Source of the DNA: Pseudomonadota bacterium
GTDB lineage: Bacteria; Pseudomonadota; Gammaproteobacteria; UBA5335
Direction of reading: 5' to 3'
DNA length: 20,418 nt
Assembly: GCA_002862965.1 (NCBI GenBank)
Contig: PKCW01000251.1
Location: 1 to 20,418 of the forward strand
The position numbers were made by a program, and so were the translations under genes. Positions within the stretch are counted from its first letter, which is position 1; the number at the start of each line of letters is the position of its first letter. Below, one piece after another: positions 1 through 8,775 of this stretch. Below the pieces are notes generated by a model that did no database searches, was not told the DNA's origin, and worked only from the letters and a program-made list of their open reading frames with translations.

Positions 1-110
1 GAGTGAGTGAGTGTGAGAGTGAGTGAGTGAGTGAGTGGAGTGAGCGGAGTGGGTTGAGTGTTTGGAGTAAGTGGAGTGAGAGGGTGAGCGGAGGAGTGGA
101 GGAAATCCGC
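1..110. repeat. GAGT-rich low-complexity tract
   Basis: The first ~110 bases are almost pure G/A/T built from GAGT/GTGA and GGAGTGA units, with almost no C. This composition differs sharply from the GC-rich coding DNA that follows. It could be a simple-sequence expansion or the eroded end of an older element. I see no clear gene in it. The reading frame through it is cut by TGA codons until base 26. Confidence 0.5.
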
Positions 111-196
111 ACGGATATTGTGGGGGTCAAAACGGGCATGGCCGACATGGACAAACGAATAAGGAGCCTAGAACAGTCACCCAAACGACCGTCTTC

Positions 197-440
197 TCAG
201 GCAGCGACGACCAGAAGGACCTGCCACCAGGGGATCCGATCGGCGAGAAACAGCGCGAGCGAACCGGGAACGAGTGCAGCGACCCGGTAGCCGTTGACGA
301 AGAGACTGTTTCCGAGCCCCAGTTCCTCGTCCGGGAGGAGTTCGCGTCGCCAGGCATCGAGGACGATGTCCTGGCTGGCGGACAGGAATGCGACGACGGC
401 GGTCAGGGTGGCGATCACGCCCAGTCCCGTACCGGGATCG
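197..440 (-). pseudogene. Internal fragment of AmpG-like MFS transporter
   Basis: Read on the minus strand, about 80 codons match the AmpG muropeptide permease (MFS) family. The hallmark is the FLSASQDIVLDAWRREL motif, followed by a GYR helix and SLALFLADRIPWW. Known AmpG proteins are over 400 residues with 12 or more membrane segments, so this is only a small middle piece. It has no transporter N-terminus and runs into a stop at 197-199 right after the WWQ segment. Upstream it is joined in frame to a different gene fragment (441-577), so any product would be a chimera of about 126 residues. Transport function is not expected. Confidence 0.75.
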
Positions 441-577
441 AACGCCGAGAACGCGCCCAGGCTGCGCCAGTCGCGCGAAGTCTTCGGCGGCGCGAAGCTG
501 AACGCGAAGAAGATGAACAGCGCCGAGTTGACGGCGACCAGCAGCCACAGGCCGTAGGCGGAGGCTTGTTCGTGCAT
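441..577 (-). pseudogene. N-terminal fragment of isoprenylcysteine methyltransferase-like membrane protein
   Basis: The ATG at 575-577 follows a good AGGAGAA ribosome site and sits one base after the DUF2933 stop codon, so the two genes were translated together. The first 46 residues (MHEQASAYGLWLL, a hydrophobic helix, then PKTSRDWRSLGAFSAF) are the typical start of the ICMT-family membrane proteins that accompany DUF2933 genes in metal-stress loci. After residue 46 the sequence switches in frame to an AmpG-like transporter. The methyltransferase catalytic region, which lies in the C-terminal half of the family, is absent. The remnant keeps its start and ribosome site and may still be translated as a chimera. 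Confidence 0.72.
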
Positions 578-578
578 G

Positions 579-878
579 TCAGTTCTCCTGCTTGGGCGTG
601 CCGGCGTGCCCGGAGTGGTTCGGCGGCGTGCGCTCGTCAGGGTGGCGGTGGTCGTCATGACCGCCGTGGCTGCCGTGCATGAAGAAGTGCATCAGCGGGC
701 AGGCCAGCAGCAGGCCCCAGATCAGGATGCTGCCCAGATGCGCGCGGTGTTCTGTCCAGAGGAAGTACGCGCCGATGCCGAGCAGCCCAGCGAGCCCGAT
801 GTTGAAAGCGGCGCCGCCGCGCCTGGGCAGCCCGCGAGGGCGATCGCCACCGGTCTGATGGTGACTGTCGTGATTCAT
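579..878 (-). CDS. DUF2933 small membrane protein
   Basis: This encodes a 99-residue protein starting at the ATG at 876-878, preceded by a strong AGGAGGG ribosome site; an in-frame upstream start at 941 lacks this. It opens with a His-containing polar segment (MNHDSHHQ), then has two hydrophobic helices (FNIGLAGLLGIGAYFLW and ILIWGLLLACPLMHFFMH). The tail is rich in His, Gly and Asp (HGSHGGHDDHRH). This architecture is typical of DUF2933 proteins, found in proteobacterial heavy-metal and copper loci beside an ICMT-like gene, exactly as here. The His-rich ends suggest metal contact at the membrane, but the biochemical role is unknown. A MerR-type promoter lies about 130 bases upstream. Confidence 0.85.
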   Translation of the reverse strand: MNHDSHHQTGGDRPRGLPRRGGAAFNIGLAGLLGIGAYFLWTEHRAHLGSILIWGLLLACPLMHFFMHGSHGGHDDHRHPDERTPPNHSGHAGTPKQEN

Positions 879-1010
879 GTGACCCTCCTGCGGCGTGGCT
901 CGTACGCCGGGTTTCGTAAGGGGAGCTGCGGACTCGGGCACGCTGCAGGGGAAGCACAGAGAGCAGCGACGGAAACGTCTCCTGCGGCAACCTTCCTTGT
1001 GTTGCGGTGC

Positions 1011-1041
1011 AGCCTAAACCTGCGCGCAGCGCACAGGTCAA
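1011..1041 (-). promoter_or_regulatory. MerR-type promoter/operator before DUF2933
   Basis: On the minus strand a -35 TTGACC (1036-1041) and a -10 TAGGCT (1011-1016) are separated by exactly 19 bp. That over-long spacer is characteristic of promoters activated by MerR-family proteins. The spacer holds a near-perfect dyad with 10-base arms (1018-1027 and 1029-1038) and one mismatch. Transcription would start near 1004 and read DUF2933 and the ICMT-like fragment. A close copy stands before the MerR gene at 9372-9402, within a longer similar stretch (about 1001-1090 versus 9362-9443). Confidence 0.75.
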
Positions 1042-1170
1042 ACGTTCGGGTCCCGGCGCTCGAACCCATGTTCCGCCCATGTTCCGGACCTACCGCAAGA
1101 CGACAGGTTGGCCGATCGCCTCGGCGCTCTCCGTTGCACCTCCACACGTCCGCGCGTCCGAATCCCCTTG

Positions 1171-2211
1171 CTATGCCTCGACGATCACCTTGAGCGCATG
1201 GGTGCTCGCTGCCCGCCCAAAGGTGTCGTAGGCGTCGAGGATCTGATCGAGCTTGAAGCGATGGGTGATGAGCTGCTTGGGATCGATCTTCCGAGACTGC
1301 ACGGTCTTGAGCAGCATAGGCGTGGTGACGGTATCGACCAGCCGCGTGGTGATGGTGATGTTCCGCGACCACAGGCGTTCCAGGTGCAGATCCACCTTGG
1401 CGCCATGCACGCCGACATTGGCGATGGTGCCGCCTGGCGCCACGATGTCCTCGCAGGTGGCGAAGCTCGCCGGCACCCCCACCGCTTCGATGGCCGTATC
1501 GACACCGCGTCCGCCGGTCATCTTCATCACCGTTTCGGCCGCCTTGCCGCCGGCGGCGTTGACCGTTGCCGTCGCGCCGAAGCGCTTGGCCACCTGCAGA
1601 CGATTGTCGTCCAGGTCGATCACGATGATCTCGGCTGGCGAATAGAACTGCGCCGTGAGGAGCGCCGCAAGACCGATCGGGCCGCCGCCGACGATGGCAA
1701 CCGTGCTGCCCGGCTCGACCCTGCCGTTGAGCACGCCGCACTCGAAGCCGGTCGGCAGGATATCGCTCAGCATCACGAGCGCCTCTTCGTCGGCGCCCGC
1801 GGGGATCGGATAGAGGCTGGTGTCCGCATGCGGGATCCGCACATATTCGGCCTGGGTCCCGTCGATCTCGTTGCCGAGGATCCAGCCGCCGGTGGTGCAG
1901 TGCGAGTACATCCCGCGCCGGCAATATTCGCATTTGCCGCACGCCGAGATGCAGGAGATGAGAACGCGGTCTCCAGGGCGAAATGTGGCAACGCCCGGGC
2001 CGGTCTTCTCGACCACGCCGACCCCCTCGTGCCCGAGAATGCGGCCAGGGCTGCAGGTCGGGACGTCGCCCTTGAGAATATGCAGGTCGGTGCCGCAAAT
2101 CGTCGTCTTGACGATCTTCACGACGGCGTCGGTCGGCGCCTTGACTTCAGGGATCGGCCGATCCTCCAGCGCCTTCTTGCCCGGCCCTTGATAAACGAGT
2201 GCTTTCATCAT
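1171..2211 (-). CDS. Zinc-dependent alcohol dehydrogenase
   Basis: A complete medium-chain dehydrogenase of 345-346 residues that would interconvert alcohols and aldehydes or ketones with NAD(P)(H). Catalytic-zinc ligands are visible at C39 (TICGTDLH) and H61-E62 (GHEGVG). The structural zinc site is C91, C94, C97 and C105. The Rossmann loop GGGPIG lies near residue 175. Two ATG codons are adjacent at the start; the second is better spaced from the AGGAGG site. It begins 9 bases after the DHOD-like gene and is the last gene of the operon. Its likely role is disposal of reducing power, for example acetaldehyde to ethanol or a secondary alcohol, but the substrate cannot be read from sequence. 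No clear terminator was seen after it. Confidence 0.92.
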   Translation of the reverse strand: MMKALVYQGPGKKALEDRPIPEVKAPTDAVVKIVKTTICGTDLHILKGDVPTCSPGRILGHEGVGVVEKTGPGVATFRPGDRVLISCISACGKCEYCRRGMYSHCTTGGWILGNEIDGTQAEYVRIPHADTSLYPIPAGADEEALVMLSDILPTGFECGVLNGRVEPGSTVAIVGGGPIGLAALLTAQFYSPAEIIVIDLDDNRLQVAKRFGATATVNAAGGKAAETVMKMTGGRGVDTAIEAVGVPASFATCEDIVAPGGTIANVGVHGAKVDLHLERLWSRNITITTRLVDTVTTPMLLKTVQSRKIDPKQLITHRFKLDQILDAYDTFGRAASTHALKVIVEA

Positions 2212-2220
2212 CGTCCTCCT

Positions 2221-3261
2221 CTACCTGTATGGAGCCCGCACGTCTGGCGAAGCCTTCCTACTGACCTGGCAGGGGCACTCCAGAAGCAATGTCCGGGTCG
2301 GCTGCGCGCGCAGCAGCAGCTCGCGATGCGCGAGCCGATGGGCGCTCATGCGCCCGCGGATTTCCGCCACCGACGCGGCGCCGTGCCCTTCCAACCACTC
2401 GGTGAGTCCACCGACCAGATGCGTCAGATGTCCAGGCCCATGCCGCAGCAGCGCCGAGACGGTCAGCACCGCGTCGGCGCCGGCGAGCAGGTATTTCGCC
2501 ACCTCGGCGGCTTCCTCAACTCCCCCCGAAGCGCCAAGACTGAGCGGCACCTTTCCGGCCAGCAAGGCCATCCACCTCAGTGGGAGCCGAATGTCTTCCC
2601 GGGTCGACGACTCCAGCGTGGGGCGAAACGTCGCCGTCTCCAGATCGATGTCGGGCTCGTAGAACCGGTTGAACAGGACGAGGCCTTGAGCCCCCGCTTC
2701 GGCGAGTGCATGGGCCAGGTGGATCGGCGCTGTGAAATACGGCCCGAGCTTCACGGCGACCGGGACCGTCACGCTAGCGCATACTGCGCGCACGGTCTCG
2801 AGCAGTTGCTGCTCGATGTGCGTGGACGTCTCGGCCGGGTCGGTCGGAACGCGGTGGAGATTGAGCTCGATTGCCGCGACGCCCGCGGCTTCGAGCTCCG
2901 CCGCCATGCGGGTCCAGCCCTCGCGCGTGGTCGCGTTGAGGCTCGCGATCAGCGGCACCGAGACGCTCTCGGCAGCGCGTCGGACCGTCTCGACATGCGC
3001 CGCGCGCGGGTTGCGATACCCGCGGAGCGGCGGCAGATAGCTCGCCACCTCCGGATGGCTTTCCGCCCCGACCACAGCGACCGCCTCCAGCGCCTCTTCC
3101 TGGGCGACGAGTTCCTCTTCGTAAAGCGTGGCGGTCACGATGGCCGCCGCACCGGCATCCTCGAGCCGCCGGATGCCGTCGAGCGTGGCCGACAGGGGCG
3201 AGGCGCCCGCAATGATGGGGTGGGCGAGAGTGAGACCGAGATAGGTGGTTTCGAGTGTCAT
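2221..3261 (-). CDS. Dihydroorotate dehydrogenase-like flavoprotein
   Basis: A 346-residue TIM-barrel protein related to class 1 dihydroorotate dehydrogenases. Family features include the N-terminal LGLTLAHPIIAGASPLS, a KLGPYF strand near the middle, and a phosphate-binding GASGGVEEAAEVAKYLLAGADAV near the C-terminus, so FMN binding is likely. At about residues 131-140, where true class 1A enzymes carry an N-x-S-C-P-N active-site segment, this protein has NLHRVPTDP and lacks the catalytic Cys. It is therefore probably not a pyrimidine enzyme. Its ATG overlaps the PFOR stop codon by 4 bases (ATGA), suggesting translational coupling and perhaps a partner role in PFOR electron transfer. The substrate is unknown. 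Confidence 0.85.
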   Translation of the reverse strand: MTLETTYLGLTLAHPIIAGASPLSATLDGIRRLEDAGAAAIVTATLYEEELVAQEEALEAVAVVGAESHPEVASYLPPLRGYRNPRAAHVETVRRAAESVSVPLIASLNATTREGWTRMAAELEAAGVAAIELNLHRVPTDPAETSTHIEQQLLETVRAVCASVTVPVAVKLGPYFTAPIHLAHALAEAGAQGLVLFNRFYEPDIDLETATFRPTLESSTREDIRLPLRWMALLAGKVPLSLGASGGVEEAAEVAKYLLAGADAVLTVSALLRHGPGHLTHLVGGLTEWLEGHGAASVAEIRGRMSAHRLAHRELLLRAQPTRTLLLECPCQVSRKASPDVRAPYR

Positions 3262-6200
3262 TGGGTGGCTTCCCTGGCTTCGGTCGCCGGACCCTCGACA
3301 ACCCCTTCTTCCTGCCAGAAGGGATGGAAACGCGTTCCGTCTCGCGCCGCCAGGTCCTCGTAGATCCGGTAGCGCTCATCGACTGCCGCCTGGGCCTGGC
3401 GCAGCAGCATCTGCGCCTCTTCGGGCCGGGTTTGCGTGAGCATGCGGTAACGCAGCTCCTGGTAGGTGAAGTCCTCCAGCGGCAGCCGCGGCCGGGTGCT
3501 GTCGAGCCGGAACGGGTTCATACCGGCGCGCCGCATCCGTGGATCGTAGCGGAAGAGCGGCCAGTAGCCACTCGCCACCGCCCGGCGCTGCTGCTTCATG
3601 CCGTCCCGCAGGTTGAGCTTCAGCCCATGCGCGATGCACTGGCTGTAGGCGAGGACGAGCGACGGTCCCTCGTACGCCTCCGCGTCGCGCAGCGCCTGGA
3701 TCGTCTGCTCCGGGCTGCCGGCGAGCGCGATCTGCGCGACGTAGACGTATCCCGAGGCGATCGCCTGCAGCGCCAGGTCCTTGCGCGGCGTGCGCTTGCC
3801 GGCAGCCGCGAACTTCGCCGCGGCCCCGAGCGGTGTCGCCTTCGACGCCTGGCCGCCGGTGTTGGAATAGACCTCCGTGTCCAGCACCAGGACATTGACA
3901 TCGCGGTCTTGGGCCAGGACATGGTCCAGGCCACCGGCGCCGATGTCGTACGCCCACCCGTCGCCGCCCACGATCCAGAGGCTCCGGCGCACCAGATACT
4001 CCGCGAGCGCGCCGAGGTCCTGGGCCGGGCCGTCGGTCGCCCCGGCCAGCGCGCGCCGCAGCGCCTCGACCCGCGCCCGCTGGGCCACGATCTCGCTGTC
4101 GGTGCGCTGCGGCGCGTCGAGGATCTCCTCGGCAAGCCGCGGCCCGAGGCGATCGGCCATGGCGCGGACCAGCGCCCGCGCCATCGCGACCTGCTGGTCG
4201 ACCGCAAGACGCATGCCGAAGCCGAACTCGGCGTTGTCCTCGAACAGGCTGTTGTTCCAGGCGGGGCCTCGTCCGTCGGGACCGGGCCGCCACGGCAGCG
4301 CCGGCAGGTTGCCGCCAAAGATCGACGTGCAGCCAGTGGCGTTGGCGATCTGCAGGCGATCGCCGAACAGTTGCGACAGGAGCTTGAGATACGGGGTCTC
4401 GCCACAGCCGGCGCAGGCGCCGGAGAACTCGAACAGCGGCCGCACGAACTGCAGCCCGCGCGCGAGATGCAGATCCACATGTTCGCGGGCGTGTTCCGGT
4501 AAGGTCTCGAAGAAGGCGAGGTCGCGCCGTCCCGGCTCGATCTGCGGTCGCCGGTCGCTGAGGTTGATGGCCTTGACGCCCGGATCGAGCGGGTCGTGGG
4601 CCGGGCAGTGATCGATGCAGAGGCCGCAACCGGTGCAGTCCTCGACCGCGATCTGCAGCGTGAAGCGCTTGTCGGGATAGCCGCGCGCATTGACCGGTGC
4701 CGCGAGAAAGCCCTCTGGCGCTCCGTCCAGCAGAGCGGCGTCGAAGGACTTGGCGCGGATGACGCTGTGCGGGCAGACGATGCCGCATTGGCCGCACTGG
4801 ATGCAGAGCTCCGGCTTCCAGACGGGCACCTCGAAGGCGATATTGCGCTTCTCGTACTGCGTCGTGCCGCCGGCGTAGCTGCCGTCCGCCGGAATGGCGC
4901 TGACCGGAATCTCGTCGCCCCGGCCGGCGAATTGCAGGGCCGCGATGCGCCTCATCGGGTCCGGCGCGTCCGGCGGCACGAACACGCGCAGCTCTTCCGC
5001 CGAGGTGACGGAATCGGGCAAGACGACATCGTGCAAGTGATCGAGCGCAGCGTCCACGGCGGCAAAGTTCTTCTCCAGGATCGCGCGGCCCTTGTCGGCG
5101 TAGCTCTGCTCGATCGCCTTGCGGATGCGGCGGATGCCTTCCTCGCGCGGCAGTACGCCGCTGATCGTGAAGAAGCAGGTCTGCAGGATCGTGTTCACCC
5201 GCGGCCCCAGCCCCAGGCGCTGCGCCACCCCGCTTGCGTCGATGACGAACAGGCGCAGCCGCTTGTCCAGGATGTGCCGCTGCACCGGCCGGCGCAGATG
5301 GTTCCAGACGTCGGCCGGATCGTAAGGCGCGTTGAGGAGGACGGTTGCGCCGTCGCGGGCGTGGCGCAAGACATCCAGCTTGTCGAGGAACTCGAATCGG
5401 TGCACGCCGATGAATTCGGCTGAGGCAACAAGATAAGGCGCCGCGATCGGCGTATTGCCGAAGCGCAGATGGCTGATCGTCTCGGCGCCGGATTTGTGGC
5501 TGTCATAGACGAAATACCCCTGCGCATAGCGCTCCGGGTCCTCCGCCAGGATCTTCACGCTGTTCTTGTTCGCCCCGACCGTCCCGTCCGAGCCGAGGCC
5601 GAAGAAGAGGGCTCGCGTTGTGCCCGGCGGCTCGATCTCGAAGCCAGGCTCTACGGCCAAGCTGGTGCCGCAGACGTCGTCGGTGATGCCGACGGTGAAG
5701 CCGGCGCGAGGCTGGTCGTTCCTGAGGTGGTCGAACACGGCCTTGGCCATCGCCGGCGTGAAGTCCTTGGATCCCAGACCGTAGCGGCCGCCGACCACCA
5801 GCGGCAGATTCGGGCGCGCGCCGCGCGCGGCGGCATCCGCCAGCGTCTGCGCCACGTCGAGGCAGAGCGGTTCGGCCGGCGCCCCCGGCTCCTTGGTACG
5901 GTCGAGCACCGCGACCCGGCGCACGCTTGCCGGCAGCGCGTCGAGAAAGTCCTTTGCCGACCAGGGGCGGTAGAGCAGCACCTGCAGCACACCCACGCGC
6001 TCGCCCCGGCCTGCCAGGTGGGCGGCCGTCGCCCGCAGGGTCTCGGCCGCCGAGCCCATTGCCACGACCACGCGCTCGGGCTCTGCGTGGCCGTCATAGC
6101 GGAACAGGCGGTAGCGCCGGCCGCTCAGTTCCGCCAGCCGGTCCATGGCGCGCTGCACGATGGCCGGCGTTGCAAGGTAGAACGGGTTCACCGTCTCGCG

Positions 6201-6878
6201 GGCCTGGAAAAACGTGTCCGGGTTGTGCGCCGTGCCACGCGTCACGGGGCGCTCGGGGCTCAGCGCCCGCTGACGGTGGGCGCGCACCCGCTCGTCGTCG
6301 ATCATGGCGCGGATCTGCGCGTCCGACAGCATCGCGACCGTGTTGACCTCGTGCGAGGTGCGGAAGCCGTCCATGAAATGGACGAACGGCACGCGCGCTT
6401 CGAGCGTCGCCGCCTGCGCCACCAGCGCAAGATCGTGCGCCTCCTGCACCGATCCGGCGCCGAGCAGGGCAAAGCCGGTGCTGCGCACCGCCATGACGTC
6501 GGAATGGTCGCCGAAGATCGAAAGAGCCTGGGTCGCGAGCGAACGGGCCGCCACGTGGAAGACACAGGGCGTGAGCTCGCCCGCGATCTTGAACATGTTC
6601 GGCATCATCAACAGCAGGCCTTGGGAGGCGGTGAAGGTGGTGGTCAGCGCGCCCGCCTGCAGCGAACCGTGCACCGCGCCCGCGGCGCCGCCTTCCGCCT
6701 GCATCTGCTGGACGATCGGCACCGCGCCCCAGAGGTTGGTCCGGCCCTCCGCCGACCATTCGTCGGCGAGCTCGGCCATCGGCGAGGACGGCGTAATGGG
6801 ATAGATCGCGCAGACGTCGTTGACGCGATAGGCGACGTGCGCGACGGCCGCATTGCCGTCCAGGGTCGTGCGCTCCAT
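3258..6878 (-). CDS. nifJ: Pyruvate:ferredoxin (flavodoxin) oxidoreductase
   Basis: A single-chain PFOR of 1206 residues, the usual family size. It would oxidise pyruvate with CoA to acetyl-CoA and CO2, reducing ferredoxin or flavodoxin. The start at 6876-6878 follows AAGGAG and gives the family N-terminus (LDGNAAVAHVAYR); a GTG at 6906-6908 overlapping the upstream stop is less likely. Motifs in order: YPITPSSPM (about residue 26); two 4Fe-4S sites, CIQCGQCGIVCP (about 693) and CTGCGLCIDHCP (about 750); proximal-cluster cysteines in CAGCGETPY (about 820), NATGCTS (about 845) and YSQCIAHG (about 1080); and TPP-binding GDGWAYDIG (about 970) with NTGGQASKA (about 1005). All cluster ligands are present, so it should be active. 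It is oxygen-sensitive in most relatives, which fits the upstream FNR-like box. Confidence 0.96.
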   Translation of the reverse strand: MERTTLDGNAAVAHVAYRVNDVCAIYPITPSSPMAELADEWSAEGRTNLWGAVPIVQQMQAEGGAAGAVHGSLQAGALTTTFTASQGLLLMMPNMFKIAGELTPCVFHVAARSLATQALSIFGDHSDVMAVRSTGFALLGAGSVQEAHDLALVAQAATLEARVPFVHFMDGFRTSHEVNTVAMLSDAQIRAMIDDERVRAHRQRALSPERPVTRGTAHNPDTFFQARETVNPFYLATPAIVQRAMDRLAELSGRRYRLFRYDGHAEPERVVVAMGSAAETLRATAAHLAGRGERVGVLQVLLYRPWSAKDFLDALPASVRRVAVLDRTKEPGAPAEPLCLDVAQTLADAAARGARPNLPLVVGGRYGLGSKDFTPAMAKAVFDHLRNDQPRAGFTVGITDDVCGTSLAVEPGFEIEPPGTTRALFFGLGSDGTVGANKNSVKILAEDPERYAQGYFVYDSHKSGAETISHLRFGNTPIAAPYLVASAEFIGVHRFEFLDKLDVLRHARDGATVLLNAPYDPADVWNHLRRPVQRHILDKRLRLFVIDASGVAQRLGLGPRVNTILQTCFFTISGVLPREEGIRRIRKAIEQSYADKGRAILEKNFAAVDAALDHLHDVVLPDSVTSAEELRVFVPPDAPDPMRRIAALQFAGRGDEIPVSAIPADGSYAGGTTQYEKRNIAFEVPVWKPELCIQCGQCGIVCPHSVIRAKSFDAALLDGAPEGFLAAPVNARGYPDKRFTLQIAVEDCTGCGLCIDHCPAHDPLDPGVKAINLSDRRPQIEPGRRDLAFFETLPEHAREHVDLHLARGLQFVRPLFEFSGACAGCGETPYLKLLSQLFGDRLQIANATGCTSIFGGNLPALPWRPGPDGRGPAWNNSLFEDNAEFGFGMRLAVDQQVAMARALVRAMADRLGPRLAEEILDAPQRTDSEIVAQRARVEALRRALAGATDGPAQDLGALAEYLVRRSLWIVGGDGWAYDIGAGGLDHVLAQDRDVNVLVLDTEVYSNTGGQASKATPLGAAAKFAAAGKRTPRKDLALQAIASGYVYVAQIALAGSPEQTIQALRDAEAYEGPSLVLAYSQCIAHGLKLNLRDGMKQQRRAVASGYWPLFRYDPRMRRAGMNPFRLDSTRPRLPLEDFTYQELRYRMLTQTRPEEAQMLLRQAQAAVDERYRIYEDLAARDGTRFHPFWQEEGVVEGPATEAREATQ

Positions 6879-6904
6879 GACTCGCGTTCTCCTTGCCGCG
6901 TCCG

Positions 6905-8590
6905 TCACTCCCGGAGCCGGAAACGCTGCGGCGCAATGGGTTCACCCAGCGATCCGAGCGGTGCCGCAGCGGGTATGGCATCGGGCTTCATCTCGATGGC
7001 GTGGCAGGGGCACTGCTCGAAGCAGATGCCACAGCCGGTGCACAGCTCGGGCTCGACCCGGTAGCCGCGCCCGCGCCCGAGACGGGCGATCGCCTGCTCG
7101 GGACAGGCGGCGAAGCAGTTGTCGCATTCGAAGCAGTTGCCGCACGACAGGCACCGGCCCGCTTCGAACCGCGCCTCCGCCTCGCTGAGGCCCTGCACGA
7201 CCTCGGCGAAGGATGTCCGTGCCGCCGACGGCAGTTCCGGCTCGCTGCGCCGGGCCGCTTCCAGGAATACCGGCAGGTCGAGCATGTCGAAGGTCACCGG
7301 CGGATGCTTGGGCGGCCGCCGATAGGTCGCGCCATGGAGCCACGCATCGATATGTCGGGCCGCGCGCTTGCCGTGGCCGACCGCGACGGTGACCGTGCGC
7401 TCGCTCGGCACCATGTCGCCGCCAGCGAAGATGCCGGGATGGCCGGTCATCATGTCCGGGCCGACGACCACCATGCCGTCCGACTTGAACTCGACGCCCG
7501 GCACGCGCTTGAGGAAACCGCTGTCGGTCTGCTGGCCGAGCGCCAGCACGACCGCGTCGGCCTCAAGCGTTTCGATCCGCCCGGTCGGATGTGGCCTGCC
7601 ATCGGCATCGAGTTCCATGACTTCCACCGTCAGCGACGGGCCCGCCACTTCCTTGATGCTCGTCAGCCACTGGATCTTGACGCCCTCCGCGAGCGCCTCG
7701 TCGGCCTCGAAGGCGTGGGCCGGCATCTGGGTGCGGTCCCGGTGATAGACGATCAGCGCCTCCTCGGCGCCGAGACGCTTCGCCGTTCGTGCGGCGTCCA
7801 TCGCCGTATTGCCGCCGCCGTAGATCACGACACGCCGTCCGAGGCGCGGACGCTCGCCGGTGCTGACCCCGCGCAGAAAGTCCACCGCGTCCAGCATGCG
7901 CGCGGCGTCCCGCGCCGGGATGTCGACATGTTTCGCGACATGGGCCCCGATCGCGACGAATGCGGCGTCGAAGCCGCCGGCTGCTTTCTCCACCAGCAGA
8001 TCCTCGACCCTGTGGTTGAGGATGATGCGGACGCCCATTTGCTCGATCCGGCGGATCTCCTTCAAGAGGTCTGCGCGCGGCAAACGGTACGCCGGGATGC
8101 CGAAATGCATCATGCCGCCGGGGAGCGGTCCCGCCTCGTGGATTTCCACGGCATGGCCGAGGCGCGTGAGGTGATAGGCGGCCGACAGCCCGCTCGGGCC
8201 CGCGCCGACGACAAGCACCCGCTTGCCGCTCGGTTTCGCATCAACCGGGAGCGTCCAGCCCTCCGTTGCCGCCAAGTCGCCGAGGAAGCGCTCGACCGCA
8301 TGGATGCTCACCGCCGCGTCGAGTTCGGTACGGTTACAGCTCGTCTCGCACGGGTGGTAACAGACCCGTCCATGCACGGCCGGCAACGGGTTGTCGCGCA
8401 CCAGCGCTTCCCAGGCCGCCCGGTACTTGCCCGCCTGTGCGAGATCGAGCCAGGCCTGGATGTTCTCGCCCGCGGGGCACGCCGCGTTGCAGGGCGGCAG
8501 ATGATCGATCCAATGCGGGAGTTGTCGCCGCATGGCGCCCGTTCCGGCGGCGACGGCGTGGTTGCGGGTGGCATCCGCTGGCTTCAGCAT
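6905..8590 (-). CDS. GltD-like NAD(P)H/ferredoxin iron-sulfur flavoprotein
   Basis: A 561-residue protein starting at the ATG at 8588-8590, preceded by GGAGG. The longer open frame to 8776 would run across the FNR-like box and is not favoured. The N-terminal cysteine domain is as in glutamate synthase small subunits (C34, C38, then C77, C81, C85). An FAD-binding GAGPSG follows at about 129-134, and an NAD(P)-binding GGGNTAMDAARTAKRLG at about 258. The C-terminus adds a ferredoxin-like part with cysteine groups CLSCGNCFECDNCFAACP (about 479) and CTGCGICFEQCPCHAI (about 513). No glutamate synthase large subunit is present. As first gene of the PFOR operon it most likely shuttles electrons between NAD(P)H and ferredoxin. 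Direction and partner are inferred. Confidence 0.88.
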   Translation of the reverse strand: MLKPADATRNHAVAAGTGAMRRQLPHWIDHLPPCNAACPAGENIQAWLDLAQAGKYRAAWEALVRDNPLPAVHGRVCYHPCETSCNRTELDAAVSIHAVERFLGDLAATEGWTLPVDAKPSGKRVLVVGAGPSGLSAAYHLTRLGHAVEIHEAGPLPGGMMHFGIPAYRLPRADLLKEIRRIEQMGVRIILNHRVEDLLVEKAAGGFDAAFVAIGAHVAKHVDIPARDAARMLDAVDFLRGVSTGERPRLGRRVVIYGGGNTAMDAARTAKRLGAEEALIVYHRDRTQMPAHAFEADEALAEGVKIQWLTSIKEVAGPSLTVEVMELDADGRPHPTGRIETLEADAVVLALGQQTDSGFLKRVPGVEFKSDGMVVVGPDMMTGHPGIFAGGDMVPSERTVTVAVGHGKRAARHIDAWLHGATYRRPPKHPPVTFDMLDLPVFLEAARRSEPELPSAARTSFAEVVQGLSEAEARFEAGRCLSCGNCFECDNCFAACPEQAIARLGRGRGYRVEPELCTGCGICFEQCPCHAIEMKPDAIPAAAPLGSLGEPIAPQRFRLRE

Positions 8591-8775
8591 CGGCGGATCC
8601 TCCGGTCTTTGCCTCGGGTCATCGGCTGCTCTCCACCGGTTGGCTTGCGGCGGCCGTAGCCACGCGGCTCGCGCGCCGGGTTTCCAAGCTGCATTGAATG
8701 ACGACTCCACATCCCTGCAGCGCACGGAGCCGGTGAGCATGCCGGCAGGATGAAGCGGGAGCAGGCCCGCGTGCA

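Noticed and set aside
27..290. Possible small gene with WSEWSE repeats and a coiled coil
   Set aside because: It starts at GTG directly after an in-frame stop inside a simple repeat, has no ribosome site, and its last third overlaps the AmpG-like fragment on the other strand. The support is too weak to call a gene.
1108..3363. 751-residue plus-strand frame
   Set aside because: It lies antisense to the alcohol dehydrogenase and DHOD-like genes, has Arg/His-rich composition and no domain. It is a GC-rich shadow frame.
3255..8659. Long plus-strand frames opposite PFOR and the GltD-like gene
   Set aside because: They are antisense shadows of genes with complete motif sets; composition is Arg/Ala-rich and no motifs are seen.
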